Shown here: one piece after another, positions 18,639 to 27,054 of the stretch
How the letters are laid out: every line of letters starts with the position of its first letter
How positions within the stretch are numbered: the first letter of the stretch is position 1
Assembly: GCF_001424125.1 (NCBI RefSeq)
Contig: NZ_LMQI01000002.1
Coordinates: 682,001-746,000, forward strand
DNA length: 64,000 nt
Origin: Cellulomonas sp. Leaf395
GTDB taxonomy: Bacteria; Actinomycetota; Actinomycetes; Actinomycetales; Cellulomonadaceae
Direction: 5' to 3'
Translations under genes and position numbers: made by a program
Notes under the pieces: model-generated
The model's input: only the letters and a program-made list of their open reading frames with translations
Told to the model about the DNA's origin: nothing
The model's database searches: none

Positions 18639-21058
18639 GACACGACGACCTTGACCTCCACCGAACGCGCATCGGCCGTCGTGACCGGGTGGACGTCGCC
18701 CGTGATCGCGACGACCGCACGGGCGGTCGCCGTGCCGGGGATCTCGCGCGCCTCGGCAGGCCTGCCGTTGGAGATCACGCCGCCGGTGGACTCCTTGGTG
18801 CTGGCGCCGACATGGGAGGCCGCGGCGTGCGAGCCGATCCACACCTCGACGTCGCCAGGCTCGACGACCCGCACCATGCGACGGTCGGAGAACGCGAACC
18901 GCGTGGTGGGGACCGAGAAGGTCACCCGGCTGGACGCTCCGGGCTCGAGCTCGACCCGCGTGTAGCCGAGCAGCGCCGCCACGGGGCGTGCGATCGTGCC
19001 CTGGACGTCGTGCCCGTAGAGCTGGACGGTGTCGGCGCCCGCGACGGACCCCGTGTTGGTCACCGTCACCGCGGCCGCGAACGTCCCGTCCGAGGCGACC
19101 GATGCGTCGACGACCAGGTCGGAGTACGCGAACCGGGTGTACGACAGGCCGAAGCCGAACGGACGCAGCGGTGTGGAGTCGGTCGACGTCACGTCGGACG
19201 GCCCGCCGAGGACCGGGTGCAGGTAGGAGTACGGCTGCGCACCGGCCGAGCGCGGCATCGAGACCGGAAGTCGACCGGACGGGTTCACGGCACCCGTGAC
19301 GACCTCGGCGACAGCGAGCCCGCCGCCCTCGCCGGGGAAGAACGCCTGCAGCACCGCACCCGGTCGCGCGCCGGCGCCGTCGAGGGCCCAGCCGATCGCG
19401 TAGGGGCGGCCGGTCAGGAGCACCATCACGACCGGTGTACCGGTGGCCACCAGAGCCTCGACGAGCTGACGCTGGACGCCGGGCAGGTCGAGGGACTCGG
19501 AGTCGTTGCCCTCCCCCACGGTGCCACGGCCGAACAGGCCCGCCTGGTCACCCACCACCACGACGGCGACGTCGGCGCCCTCGGCGGCAGCGACGGCGTC
19601 GGCGAAGCCCGAGGTGTCCTCACCCTCGACCGCGCAGCCCTCGGCGAAGACCAGCTCCGGGAGCGCCATGCCGACCCGGTCGAACGCCGAGCCAAAGCCC
19701 TCGAGGACCGTCGGGATCTCGAAGCCGAGCGGCAGCTCAGGGTGGTGGGCCAGGACGTGGTTGGCGAACGAGTAGCAGCCCATGAGGGCCTGGGCGCGGT
19801 GGGCGTTGGGGCCCACGACAGCGACGCGCGCCGGTGGCTCGGCCCAGCTGTTCAGCGGCAGCACGCCGTCGTTCGACAGCAGGACGACCGACTCCTCGGC
19901 GAGGCGGCGGGCCAGCTCCTGGTGCCGCGAGGAGTTGAGGTCGATCGCGGTCGGCGGCTCGCCCTCGAACGCGTCCGGGTCGAGCAGGCCCAGCTCCTCC
20001 TTCTGGGACAGCGCCCGCAGGACCGCCCGGTCGACGAGTCGCTCGTCGACCGCGCCCGCGCGGACGCGGTCGACCAGCGGCTGCAGGTACGCGTCGCCGG
20101 CGGGCAGCTCGATGTCGATGCCGGCCTCGAGCGCGAGCGCGGCGGCCTCACCCCTGTCGGCGGCGATGCCGTGCATGACCTGGAGGAACGCGATCGCGAA
20201 GTAGTCGGCGACGACGACACCGTCGAAGCCCCACCGCTCGCGCAGGACGGTCGTGAGGTACTCCGCGTTCGACGCGACCGGGACGCCGTCGATGTCGGCG
20301 TACGAGTTCATCACCGACCTGGCACCGCCCTCGAGGATCGCCATCTCGAACGGCGGCAGGAAGACGTCGGCGATCTCGCGCGGACCCGCGCTCACAGGAG
20401 CGTGGTTGCGGCCCGACCTCGAGCCGGAGTAGCCGACGAAGTGCTTGAGCGTGGCGTGCACGCCCGCTTCCTGCAGGCCGCGGACGTAGGCCGTGCCGAT
20501 GGTGCCGACGAGGTACGGATCCTCGCCGATGCACTCGTCGACGCGCCCCCATCGCGGGTCGCGGACGACGTCGAGCACCGGGGCGAGGCCCTGGTGGATG
20601 CCCAGCTCGCTCATCGAGTCACCGATCGCGCGTGCCGCGTCGTGCACGAGCTCGGGGTCGAACGACGCGCCCCAGGCGAGCGGCGTCGGGTACGTGGCGG
20701 CCTGCCACGCCGCGAGGCCCGTGAGGCACTCCTCGTGGACGAGGGCAGGGATCCCCAGGCGCGTCTCGCGCTTGAGCCGGCGCTGCTCGGCCCACAGCCA
20801 GGCCGCGCGCTCGACCGGGTCCACCGGACGGGTGCCGTAGACCCGCGTGTAGTGGCCGAGACCGTGGCGCGTCAGCTCGCTGAGCCTGCCGGAGACCTGC
20901 TGGCCGGCCGACATCTCCGACTGCATCGGCGCGACCGTGCCGTCCTGGTCGAGCCAGTAGCCCACGAGCTGGGCCAGCTTCTCCTCGAGAGTCATCTGCG
21001 CGTGCAGCGCGCGCACGCGCTCGGTCACCTGGGGCATGGCGGGTAGGGCGTCGACCAC
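18635..21058 (-). CDS. GH3 beta-glycosidase (beta-xylosidase/beta-glucosidase)
   Basis: 807 residues from the GTG at 21056-21058, which has AAGGAG 9 bases upstream. An in-frame ATG at 21079 adds 7 residues but would place that Shine-Dalgarno inside the gene. Domains: TIM barrel (to about 300) with KHFVGYSGSRSGRN and GFDGVVVADYFAI (nucleophile Asp about 285, in ADY context); alpha/beta sandwich with VGEGNDSESLDLPG carrying the acid/base Glu; and C-terminal fibronectin III-like domain (PFGFGLSYTRFAYSD onward). It cleaves non-reducing beta-linked xylose, glucose or arabinose. No signal peptide. It lies between the permeases and GH43 in one operon. Confidence 0.92.
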   Translation of the reverse strand: MVDALPAMPQVTERVRALHAQMTLEEKLAQLVGYWLDQDGTVAPMQSEMSAGQQVSGRLSELTRHGLGHYTRVYGTRPVDPVERAAWLWAEQRRLKRETRLGIPALVHEECLTGLAAWQAATYPTPLAWGASFDPELVHDAARAIGDSMSELGIHQGLAPVLDVVRDPRWGRVDECIGEDPYLVGTIGTAYVRGLQEAGVHATLKHFVGYSGSRSGRNHAPVSAGPREIADVFLPPFEMAILEGGARSVMNSYADIDGVPVASNAEYLTTVLRERWGFDGVVVADYFAIAFLQVMHGIAADRGEAAALALEAGIDIELPAGDAYLQPLVDRVRAGAVDERLVDRAVLRALSQKEELGLLDPDAFEGEPPTAIDLNSSRHQELARRLAEESVVLLSNDGVLPLNSWAEPPARVAVVGPNAHRAQALMGCYSFANHVLAHHPELPLGFEIPTVLEGFGSAFDRVGMALPELVFAEGCAVEGEDTSGFADAVAAAEGADVAVVVVGDQAGLFGRGTVGEGNDSESLDLPGVQRQLVEALVATGTPVVMVLLTGRPYAIGWALDGAGARPGAVLQAFFPGEGGGLAVAEVVTGAVNPSGRLPVSMPRSAGAQPYSYLHPVLGGPSDVTSTDSTPLRPFGFGLSYTRFAYSDLVVDASVASDGTFAAAVTVTNTGSVAGADTVQLYGHDVQGTIARPVAALLGYTRVELEPGASSRVTFSVPTTRFAFSDRRMVRVVEPGDVEVWIGSHAAASHVGASTKESTGGVISNGRPAEAREIPGTATARAVVAITGDVHPVTTADARSVEVKVVVS

Positions 21059-21154
21059 GGGGTCCTTCTCCTTAGTCATGACATGGGGGGTGCGCCGGTC
21101 GGCGGTCGGGCAGCCGCACGCACGCGCGGCCCGCCGCCATCGCTCCGGCTGGTG

Positions 21155-22042
21155 TCAGCCCTTGACCGCACCGGTGAGGCCACCGACGATGCGACGCTCG
21201 AAGATCGTGAAGAACAGGAGCGCGGGGATCATCGACAGCGACGTGAACGCGAGCACCCGGGCGGTGTCCACGGAGTACTGCGACGCGAACGCCTGGACCC
21301 CCAGCGGGAGCGTGTAGCTGTTCTCGTTGTTGAGGATGAACAGCGGGAGCAGGTAGCTGTTCCAGCTGGCGATGAAGGCCAGGATCCCGACGGTCACCAC
21401 GCCCGGGATCGAGAGCGGGATCACCATGCGGAAGAAGAACCCCAGCCGGCTCGCGCCGTCGATCGAGGCGGCCTCCTCCAGCTCCTTGGGGATGGCCCGC
21501 AGGAACGGCACCAGGATGATGATGGTCGTCGGCAGGGCGAAGGCGATCTGCGGCAGGATGATGCCGGCGAGGCTGTCGCTCAGGCCCAGGCCGCGGATCA
21601 TGATGTAGAGCGGCGTGATGGCGACCGTCATCGGGAACATCAGGCCCGCCGCGAAGAGCGCGTACAGAGCGGCTCGGCCCGAGAAGTTGTACCGGGCCAG
21701 CACGAAGCTGGCCGCCACGCCCAGGACGACGACGCCGAGGGTGGTGAAGAGACCGCAGATCACCGAGTTGAGGACCTGGCGCCAGAAGATCGAGCTCTGC
21801 AGCACCTCGGCATAGTTGACGAACTGCCACGTCGACGGGAAGCCCGACGGGTCCACCGTGATCTCGGCGTTCGTGCGAAAGCCGCCGATGATGATGTAGA
21901 GCACCGGGACGATGCACAGCCCGACCAGGGCCCACGCGATGACGTAGGTCGCCCAGCCCGCCCGGCTCAGGCTCGGCCGCTTGCGGCCGGCCACCGGTCG
22001 CGGGGCCGTCGGGCTCAGCGGGGGCGCGGTAGTCGTCGCCAT
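21155..22042 (-). CDS. Sugar ABC transporter permease, MalG type (CUT1)
   Basis: 295 residues; the ATG at 22040-22042 shares TGATG with the upstream permease stop. Six helices, beginning AGWATYVIAWALVGLCIVPVLYIIIGGF, with the EAA loop KELEEAASIDGASRLGFFFRMVIPLS and a GGLTGAVKG C-terminus. It pairs with the MalF-type protein. The gap to the GH3 start is 96 bases without a terminator, so the enzymes are probably in the same operon. Confidence 0.92.
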   Translation of the reverse strand: MATTTAPPLSPTAPRPVAGRKRPSLSRAGWATYVIAWALVGLCIVPVLYIIIGGFRTNAEITVDPSGFPSTWQFVNYAEVLQSSIFWRQVLNSVICGLFTTLGVVVLGVAASFVLARYNFSGRAALYALFAAGLMFPMTVAITPLYIMIRGLGLSDSLAGIILPQIAFALPTTIIILVPFLRAIPKELEEAASIDGASRLGFFFRMVIPLSIPGVVTVGILAFIASWNSYLLPLFILNNENSYTLPLGVQAFASQYSVDTARVLAFTSLSMIPALLFFTIFERRIVGGLTGAVKG

Positions 22043-23058
22043 CACTTCTTTCCTTCCGTGAGCGCACCCTCGGTGTCGCGCCTGAGCACGAACCGCTGGT
22101 AGGTCAGGGCGACGACGAGCGAGATGAGGAACAGGACCACCGCGACGGCGCTGCCGTAGCCGTAGTTCGCGGCGTTGCGGCCGTTGACCACCATGTAGGT
22201 GGCCATGGTCGAGGTCCCGGCCGTCGCGGCGACGTACTGGCCCCAGATGATGTAGACGAGGTCGAACAGCTGCAGGGCCCCGATGATCGACAGGAACGCC
22301 CAGATCCGGATCGTCGGACCGAGCAGCGGCAGGGTGATGCGCCGCTGGGTCTGCCAGTAGGACGCCCCGTCGATCGCCGCAGCCTCGAAGAGCTCCTCCG
22401 GGATGCTCTGCAGGCCGGCCAGGAACAGGATGACGGCGAAGCCGATGTACTTCCACGTGATGATCATCATCAGGGTCGCCATGGCCACCTGCGGGTCGGA
22501 CAACCAGTCGACGGTCCAGTCCGGTAGCCCGATCTTGATGAGCACGTCGTTGACCGCGCCGTTGGTCTGGAGCATGAGGCTCCAGCCCGTGCCGACGATC
22601 ACCTCGGAGATCACGTAGGGCACGAAGATCAGCACCCGCACGATCGACCGCCCGCGCATCTTCTGGTTCAGCAGGAGCGCGAGCAGCACCGCGGCGGGGC
22701 CTTGCAGGACGAGGGACAGGATCACGATGACGAAGTTGTGCCGCACCGCGTCGATGAACGTGCTGTCCTGGAAGATCACGACGTAGTTCTGCAGACCCAC
22801 GAAGTCGGTGGGCGGGCCGAAGCCCTTCCACTTGAAGAACCCGTAGTACCCCGCCAGGACCACCGGGAAGATGACGAACGCGGCGAACATCAGGACGGCA
22901 GGGCCGGCCAGCAGGGCGATCTCGAGGCGTTGCCGCCACGGAGACGTCCCGACCCGGTAGACCGGGGACGACGCCGTGTCGGCGCCGTCCCCGTCCACCG
23001 AGGAGTCCTCGGGCGAGGGGACCACGGCGAGCTTGCCCTCGCCCAAGGAGTCACTCAT
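22042..23058 (-). CDS. Sugar ABC transporter permease, MalF type (CUT1)
   Basis: 338 residues from ATG 23056-23058. An acidic N-terminus (about 1-40) precedes helices starting LEIALLAGPAVLMFAAFVIFPVVLAGYYG. The EAA loop is EELFEAAAIDGASYWQTQRRITLPLL. It lies 8 bases after the substrate-binding gene and overlaps the MalG-type gene. Importer of an oligosaccharide that the GH3 and GH43 enzymes then split. Confidence 0.92.
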   Translation of the reverse strand: MSDSLGEGKLAVVPSPEDSSVDGDGADTASSPVYRVGTSPWRQRLEIALLAGPAVLMFAAFVIFPVVLAGYYGFFKWKGFGPPTDFVGLQNYVVIFQDSTFIDAVRHNFVIVILSLVLQGPAAVLLALLLNQKMRGRSIVRVLIFVPYVISEVIVGTGWSLMLQTNGAVNDVLIKIGLPDWTVDWLSDPQVAMATLMMIITWKYIGFAVILFLAGLQSIPEELFEAAAIDGASYWQTQRRITLPLLGPTIRIWAFLSIIGALQLFDLVYIIWGQYVAATAGTSTMATYMVVNGRNAANYGYGSAVAVVLFLISLVVALTYQRFVLRRDTEGALTEGKK

Positions 23059-23066
23059 GGTGCCGA

Positions 23067-24356
23067 CTACTCCTTCGCCGCAGCGTCGACGACGCCCTGG
23101 ACGATCGCGGCCGAGTCACCCTGGCCGGCGAGCAGGTTCACCACGCCGGTGTTGAGGGCGTTCCCGACGTTCTGGCCGTACAGCGTGTCCAGCCACAGCG
23201 AGACGTACGGCGCCTCGTTGTACGAGGCGAGGACGTCCAGCAGGGCCGGCTCCGTGACGACGCCCTGCGCCTCCTGGCTGGCAGGGAGGGTGTGGAACGC
23301 GTTGGCGTAGCCCTCCTGGTACTTCTTCTCCATCGCGAAGTTGAGGAACTCCGAGCACTCCGGCGGGGCGTCCGTGGAGCAGGAGAAGCCGTCGAGGCCA
23401 CCCATCATGGCGCCCTCGGCACCGTCACCGCCCTCGATGGACGGGAAGGGGAACCAGGCCAGGTCGGGCAGCGGCTTCTTGTCCGGCGTCAGGGACGCGA
23501 TCACGCCCGGGTCCCACGCACCCATGAGCTCCATCGCCGCCTGGTGGTTGGCCACCAGGCCGGCCGACGAACCGGCGCCCTGCTGGGCGGAGGTCGTCAG
23601 GAAGCCCTGGTTGAACGGCTCGGTCGCGGAGAACGCCGCGAGCTCGTCGCCCGCCTTCTCCCAGCACGGGTCGTCGAACGTCATGTCCGCGGCAGCCTTG
23701 TCCAGCGTCTCCTGCGAGCACGCGCGCAGCGCGAAGAAGTAGTACCAGTGCGCAGCGGGCCAGGCGTCCTTCGCGCCGAGAGCGATCGGGGCGATCCCGG
23801 CGGCCTTGAGCTTGTCCACCGCGCCCTCGAGGTCCTCGATCGTCTTGGGGGTGTCGGTGATCCCGGCCTGCGCGAACAGGTCTTTGCTGTAGTAGATGCC
23901 GCCCGGGAGGATCGACATCGGCATGCCGTAGACCTTGTCGTCGATGGTGAAGGCGTTGAACGCCGCGTCGCCGACTGCGGTCCTCGTCGCGTCGTCCACC
24001 GTGATCTCCTGCGCCTGACCGGCTTCGACGACGTCGGCCAGCTTGCCCCCGCCGCGCGCCATGAAGATGTCGGGCGCGTCGCCCGAGTTCAGCGCGGTCT
24101 GGAGCTTGCCGTCCATGTCCTCGTTCTGGATGGACTGGATCGCGATCGTCACACCGGGGTTCGCGGCCTTGAAGTCCGCCACGGTGGCGTCCCAGTAGGC
24201 CTTGCCCTCACCGGTGGTCGAGTTGTGCCAGAAGGTCATCTGGGTGTCGCCGCTGTCGCCGCTGTCCCCGTCGTCGCCACCACCGCTACAGGCGGTGAGC
24301 CCCGCGGCACCCATCACCATGGCGGCTGAGACCGCCAGGAGCTTGCGAGCAATCAT
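23067..24356 (-). CDS. Sugar ABC transporter substrate-binding lipoprotein (CUT1)
   Basis: 429 residues from ATG 24354-24356. Signal peptide MIARKLLAVSAAMVMGAAG with lipobox LTAC at about residue 20-23, then a Gly/Asp linker and a family 1 binding domain: TQMTFWHNSTTGEGKAYWDATVADFKAANPGV, GDAPDIFMARGGGKLADV, then GGIYYSKDLFAQAGITDTPKTIEDL. First gene of the LacI-controlled operon (binding protein, two permeases, GH3, GH43). Probable ligands are xylo- or arabinoxylo-oligosaccharides, inferred only from the neighbouring enzymes. Confidence 0.92.
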   Translation of the reverse strand: MIARKLLAVSAAMVMGAAGLTACSGGGDDGDSGDSGDTQMTFWHNSTTGEGKAYWDATVADFKAANPGVTIAIQSIQNEDMDGKLQTALNSGDAPDIFMARGGGKLADVVEAGQAQEITVDDATRTAVGDAAFNAFTIDDKVYGMPMSILPGGIYYSKDLFAQAGITDTPKTIEDLEGAVDKLKAAGIAPIALGAKDAWPAAHWYYFFALRACSQETLDKAAADMTFDDPCWEKAGDELAAFSATEPFNQGFLTTSAQQGAGSSAGLVANHQAAMELMGAWDPGVIASLTPDKKPLPDLAWFPFPSIEGGDGAEGAMMGGLDGFSCSTDAPPECSEFLNFAMEKKYQEGYANAFHTLPASQEAQGVVTEPALLDVLASYNEAPYVSLWLDTLYGQNVGNALNTGVVNLLAGQGDSAAIVQGVVDAAAKE

Positions 24357-24678
24357 GAGATCTGTCCTCTTCGTCGAGTTGCACAGAGTGGAAAGCTGCC
24401 CCTTGCTTGGCGAACCGCTACTGCCACCGGAGCGTCAGCCGTGCTGCCCGCACCGTCCGTCACCGCCGCAGATCGGCATCTCCGCCGGTCCCGCGTCCGC
24501 CTCGCAAGGGCGGCACCACCTGGACAGTGGTGCGGTTCCTTCACGCGCCCCGGTCACCGCTGACAGGGGCCCGCGATCGCCACTGTGGCACCGACCACCC
24601 CGACGGGTCAATCGTTATCGATAACGTTTTACTAACGCTCGTGCGACCAGCCCTCGCTTGCCCTGTGCTCGAGCGTGC
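24357..24678 (-). promoter_or_regulatory. Operator and long leader of the CUT1/GH3/GH43 operon
   Basis: The 322-base gene-free stretch carries the palindrome CGTTATCGATAACG at 24613-24626, within the 20 bases shared with the lacI operator. Next to it, reverse-strand TTGACC (24607-24612) could be a -35, but the matching -10 is poor. The operator is about 257 bases from the binding-protein ATG, so the 5' leader is unusually long. I see no leader peptide, riboswitch or gene in it. Confidence 0.65.
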
Positions 24679-25338
24679 TCAGCTGTTCCGGCGCGACTGC
24701 CAGGTGCAGACGCACACCTCATTGCCCTCGACGTCGGCCAGGATCGTGAAAGCCGGCGCCCGGTCGTCGCTGACCAGGCGCCCGCCCGCGGCGATCGCCG
24801 CAGCGATGCGCGCCTCGGCCTGGTCGTGCGGGACGGTGATGTCGACGTGGATCCGGTTGCGCTGCGGACGGGGCTCGTCCATCTGCTGGAACCAGATGGC
24901 AGGACCGATCCCCGCCGGGTCGGTCACCTCGTCGTCGCTGGCGTCGTATCCCATGACGGCCGCCCAGAACGGCACCACCGCAGGGATGTCGAGGGCGTCG
25001 ATCGCGATCTCGAGGATCTCGCTGCGAGGGACGTCGCCCTCCAGGCCAAGCTCGTCGGCCAGCGCGCTCACCGTGGCGGCGAGGTCGACGTCGCGCTGGG
25101 TCAGGCCCCCGGCGTCGTGGCTCGTGGTGGTCACGGTGACCTGACCCCAGCGCAGCACGACGTCGGGGTGGTGGTTCGCCTCGTCGGCAGCGGCCGCGAT
25201 CCGCGAGACGAACGCGGCGGCGGTGCTGAAGTCGGGCGTCGAGAAGGTCGCCCGCAGCGACTGGAGGAGCACGCGCCAGTGCCGCGAGTCCACCGCAGCC
25301 GTGACGTCGGAGTGCCGCAGAAGCGTGGTGTCAGCCAT
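24679..25338 (-). CDS. Pterin-4a-carbinolamine dehydratase / VOC fusion protein
   Basis: 219 residues from ATG 25336-25338 (MADTTLLRHSDV). Residues about 1-95 resemble pterin-4a-carbinolamine dehydratase: WRVLLQSLRATFSTPDFSTAAAFVSRIAAAADEANHHPDVVLRWGQV with the catalytic HHPD-type histidines. Residues about 108-217 form a glyoxalase/VOC-like domain (EIAIDALDIPAVVPFWAAVMGYD, RIHVDITVPHDQAEARI). The PCD part would dehydrate 4a-hydroxytetrahydropterin, but no aromatic amino acid hydroxylase is nearby, so the real substrate is open. Fusions of this kind are seen in actinobacteria. It is divergent from the photolyase gene. Confidence 0.82.
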   Translation of the reverse strand: MADTTLLRHSDVTAAVDSRHWRVLLQSLRATFSTPDFSTAAAFVSRIAAAADEANHHPDVVLRWGQVTVTTTSHDAGGLTQRDVDLAATVSALADELGLEGDVPRSEILEIAIDALDIPAVVPFWAAVMGYDASDDEVTDPAGIGPAIWFQQMDEPRPQRNRIHVDITVPHDQAEARIAAAIAAGGRLVSDDRAPAFTILADVEGNEVCVCTWQSRRNS

Positions 25339-25448
25339 GCCGTCCACACTGCCACCGCGGCGTCAGCGGTGCACCGTCGCGCCGTCGTCCGAGTCCACGC
25401 GGATCGTGCCGCGCACCACCCCGACGGGCGACGCGACCGGTCCGCGGT

Positions 25449-25454
25449 TACCGT
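25449..25454 (+). promoter_or_regulatory. Photolyase -10 element
   Basis: TACCGT ends 6 bases before the photolyase GTG with no Shine-Dalgarno between, suggesting a leaderless mRNA. Confidence 0.4.
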
Positions 25455-25460
25455 CGCCCG

Positions 25461-26804
25461 GTGCCGACGATTCACTGGTTCCGCCGCGACCTGCGGCTCG
25501 CGGACAACCCCGCGCTGCTCGCGGCCGTGGACCAGGCGCTCGCCGCCGACGACGAGGTCGTCCCGCTGTTCGTCGTCGATCCGGTGCTCTGGCGCTCGGC
25601 CGGCGCGCCCCGCCTGACCTACCTCGCGCGGAGCCTGCACGCGCTCGACGAGGCGCTCGACGGGCGGCTCGTGATCCGTGCGGGGCATCCGTCCGACGTG
25701 GTGCCGGCGGTCGCGCGGGAGGTCGAGGCGCCGGCCGTGCACGTCACCGCGGCGACCGAGCCCTACGGGCGGCGCCGGGACGACGCCGTCGAGCGCGCGC
25801 TCGAGGTGCCGTTGGTCCGCACCGGCTCGCCCTACGCCGTCGCGCCCGGCCGCCTGACCACGCAGGCGGGGACACCGTTCCAGGTGTTCACGCCCTTCCG
25901 CGGCGCCTGGCTCGACCACGGCTGGTCCGCGCCCGCGCGCCGACCCCAGCGGACGCCCTGGGCGCACGCCCGCTCCGACGCCCTCCCCGAGGTGCCCGCC
26001 ACGGACGTGCGGCTCCCGCCGGCCGGGGAGCGCGCCGCGCAGGGGCGCTGGACGGAGTACCTGCACGACGGGCTCGCCGAGTACCGCACCCTCCGCGACC
26101 GTCCCGACCTCGACGGCACCTCCATGCTGTCGATCCCGCTCAAGTACGGCGAGCTGCACCCGCGCACCCTGCTCGCGGACCTGGCGCAGGCGCCGTTCGA
26201 CGTCGGCACGTTCCGGTCCGAGCTGGCCTGGCGCGAGTTCCACGCCGACGTCCTCTGGCACCACCCCGACGCCGCCCGGCGATCGCTGCGGGTAGTCGTG
26301 CCGGAGGACTCGTGGGACGACGGTGACGCCGCCTTCGAGGCCTGGGCGGGAGGCCGGACGGGCTACCCCTTCGTCGACGCCGGCATGCGGCAGCTGCGTG
26401 CTCTCGGCTGGATGCACAACCGCGTCCGCATGGTCGTGGCGTCGTTCCTGGTCAAGGACCTGCACGTGCGCTGGCAGCGGGGTGCCGCGCACTTCATGGA
26501 CCGACTGGTCGACGGGGACGTCTCGCAGAACCAGCTCAACTGGCAGTGGGTGGCCGGCACCGGGCGGGACGCGGCACCGTACTTCCGGGTGTTCAACCCC
26601 GTGACGCAGGGCGAACGGTTCGACCCCGACGGTTCCTACGTGCGGCAGTGGGTGCCCGAGCTGCGCGGCATCCCCGGGCGCGCCGTGCACCAGCCCTGGA
26701 GGCTGGGCCTCGACGCGCCCGAGGACTACCCGCTGCCGATCGTCGACCATGCGGTGGAGCGCAAGGTCGCCCTCGACGACTTCCAGCGCGGCCGCGACGC
26801 CTAG
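25461..26804 (+). CDS. phrB: Deoxyribodipyrimidine photolyase (cryptochrome/photolyase family)
   Basis: 447 residues from GTG 25461-25463. It repairs cyclobutane pyrimidine dimers using blue light. The N-terminal antenna domain begins TIHWFRRDLRLADNPALLAAV. The C-terminal helical FAD domain holds ELAWREFHADVLWHHPDA, GRTGYPFVDAGMRQLRALGWMHNRVRMVVASFLVKDLHVRW and GDVSQNQLNWQWVAGTGRDAAPYFRVFNP, the conserved FAD and electron-transfer region of class I CPD photolyases. Length is normal. Its stop codon overlaps, on the other strand, the stop of a GntR-like fragment. Confidence 0.93.
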   Translation: MPTIHWFRRDLRLADNPALLAAVDQALAADDEVVPLFVVDPVLWRSAGAPRLTYLARSLHALDEALDGRLVIRAGHPSDVVPAVAREVEAPAVHVTAATEPYGRRRDDAVERALEVPLVRTGSPYAVAPGRLTTQAGTPFQVFTPFRGAWLDHGWSAPARRPQRTPWAHARSDALPEVPATDVRLPPAGERAAQGRWTEYLHDGLAEYRTLRDRPDLDGTSMLSIPLKYGELHPRTLLADLAQAPFDVGTFRSELAWREFHADVLWHHPDAARRSLRVVVPEDSWDDGDAAFEAWAGGRTGYPFVDAGMRQLRALGWMHNRVRMVVASFLVKDLHVRWQRGAAHFMDRLVDGDVSQNQLNWQWVAGTGRDAAPYFRVFNPVTQGERFDPDGSYVRQWVPELRGIPGRAVHQPWRLGLDAPEDYPLPIVDHAVERKVALDDFQRGRDA

Positions 26805-26899
26805 GCCCCGCCCGCCGGCAGCTCGAGCTGGCGCAGGCGCGAGCAGGTCCCGGTCATGTGCTTCTCGAGGGCGATCCGGGCCGACCGGGTCGCCGCCGC
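26801..26899 (-). pseudogene. C-terminal remnant of a GntR (FCD-type) regulator
   Basis: A 32-codon reverse-strand frame ends at TAG (26801-26803). It has no start codon; upstream of it the frame meets a TGA at 26900-26902. The peptide SARIALEKHMTGTCSRLRQLELP has the alternating charge and helix pattern of the last helix of FCD-domain GntR regulators. It abuts, head to head, the tail of an SDR gene on the plus strand, as expected if a deletion removed the divergent promoter and both 5' parts. The family call rests on a short stretch and is tentative. Confidence 0.35.
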
Positions 26900-26903
26900 T
26901 CAC

Positions 26904-26965
26904 CGGAGTCCCGATGCATCAGCGGGCATACGCTCGACGTCGACGGCGGCCTCTGCATGCACTGA
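26904..26965 (+). pseudogene. C-terminal remnant of a short-chain dehydrogenase
   Basis: The final 16 codons, CISGHTLDVDGGLCMH then TGA (26915-26965), match the standard SDR ending (ITGHTLDVDGG). The preceding bases 26907-26921 encode SPDAS in another frame, as found just before that motif in SDRs (SDDASFITGH). A frameshift therefore lies at about 26918, and everything upstream of about 26904 is missing. It cannot encode a working enzyme. Confidence 0.6.
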
Positions 26966-27054
26966 CCTCGCCCGGCACCGCCCGGACGTCGCACTCTGGC
27001 GTGCACGGTCCGGCCCGCGGCCACCGAGCACGTCCCGGCAGAGAGGCACTTCCC

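Noticed and set aside
24353..24544. A 63-codon minus-strand frame in the leader of the CUT1 operon
   Set aside because: Arg/Ala-rich, no ribosome-binding site, overlaps the binding-protein start; no sign of coding.
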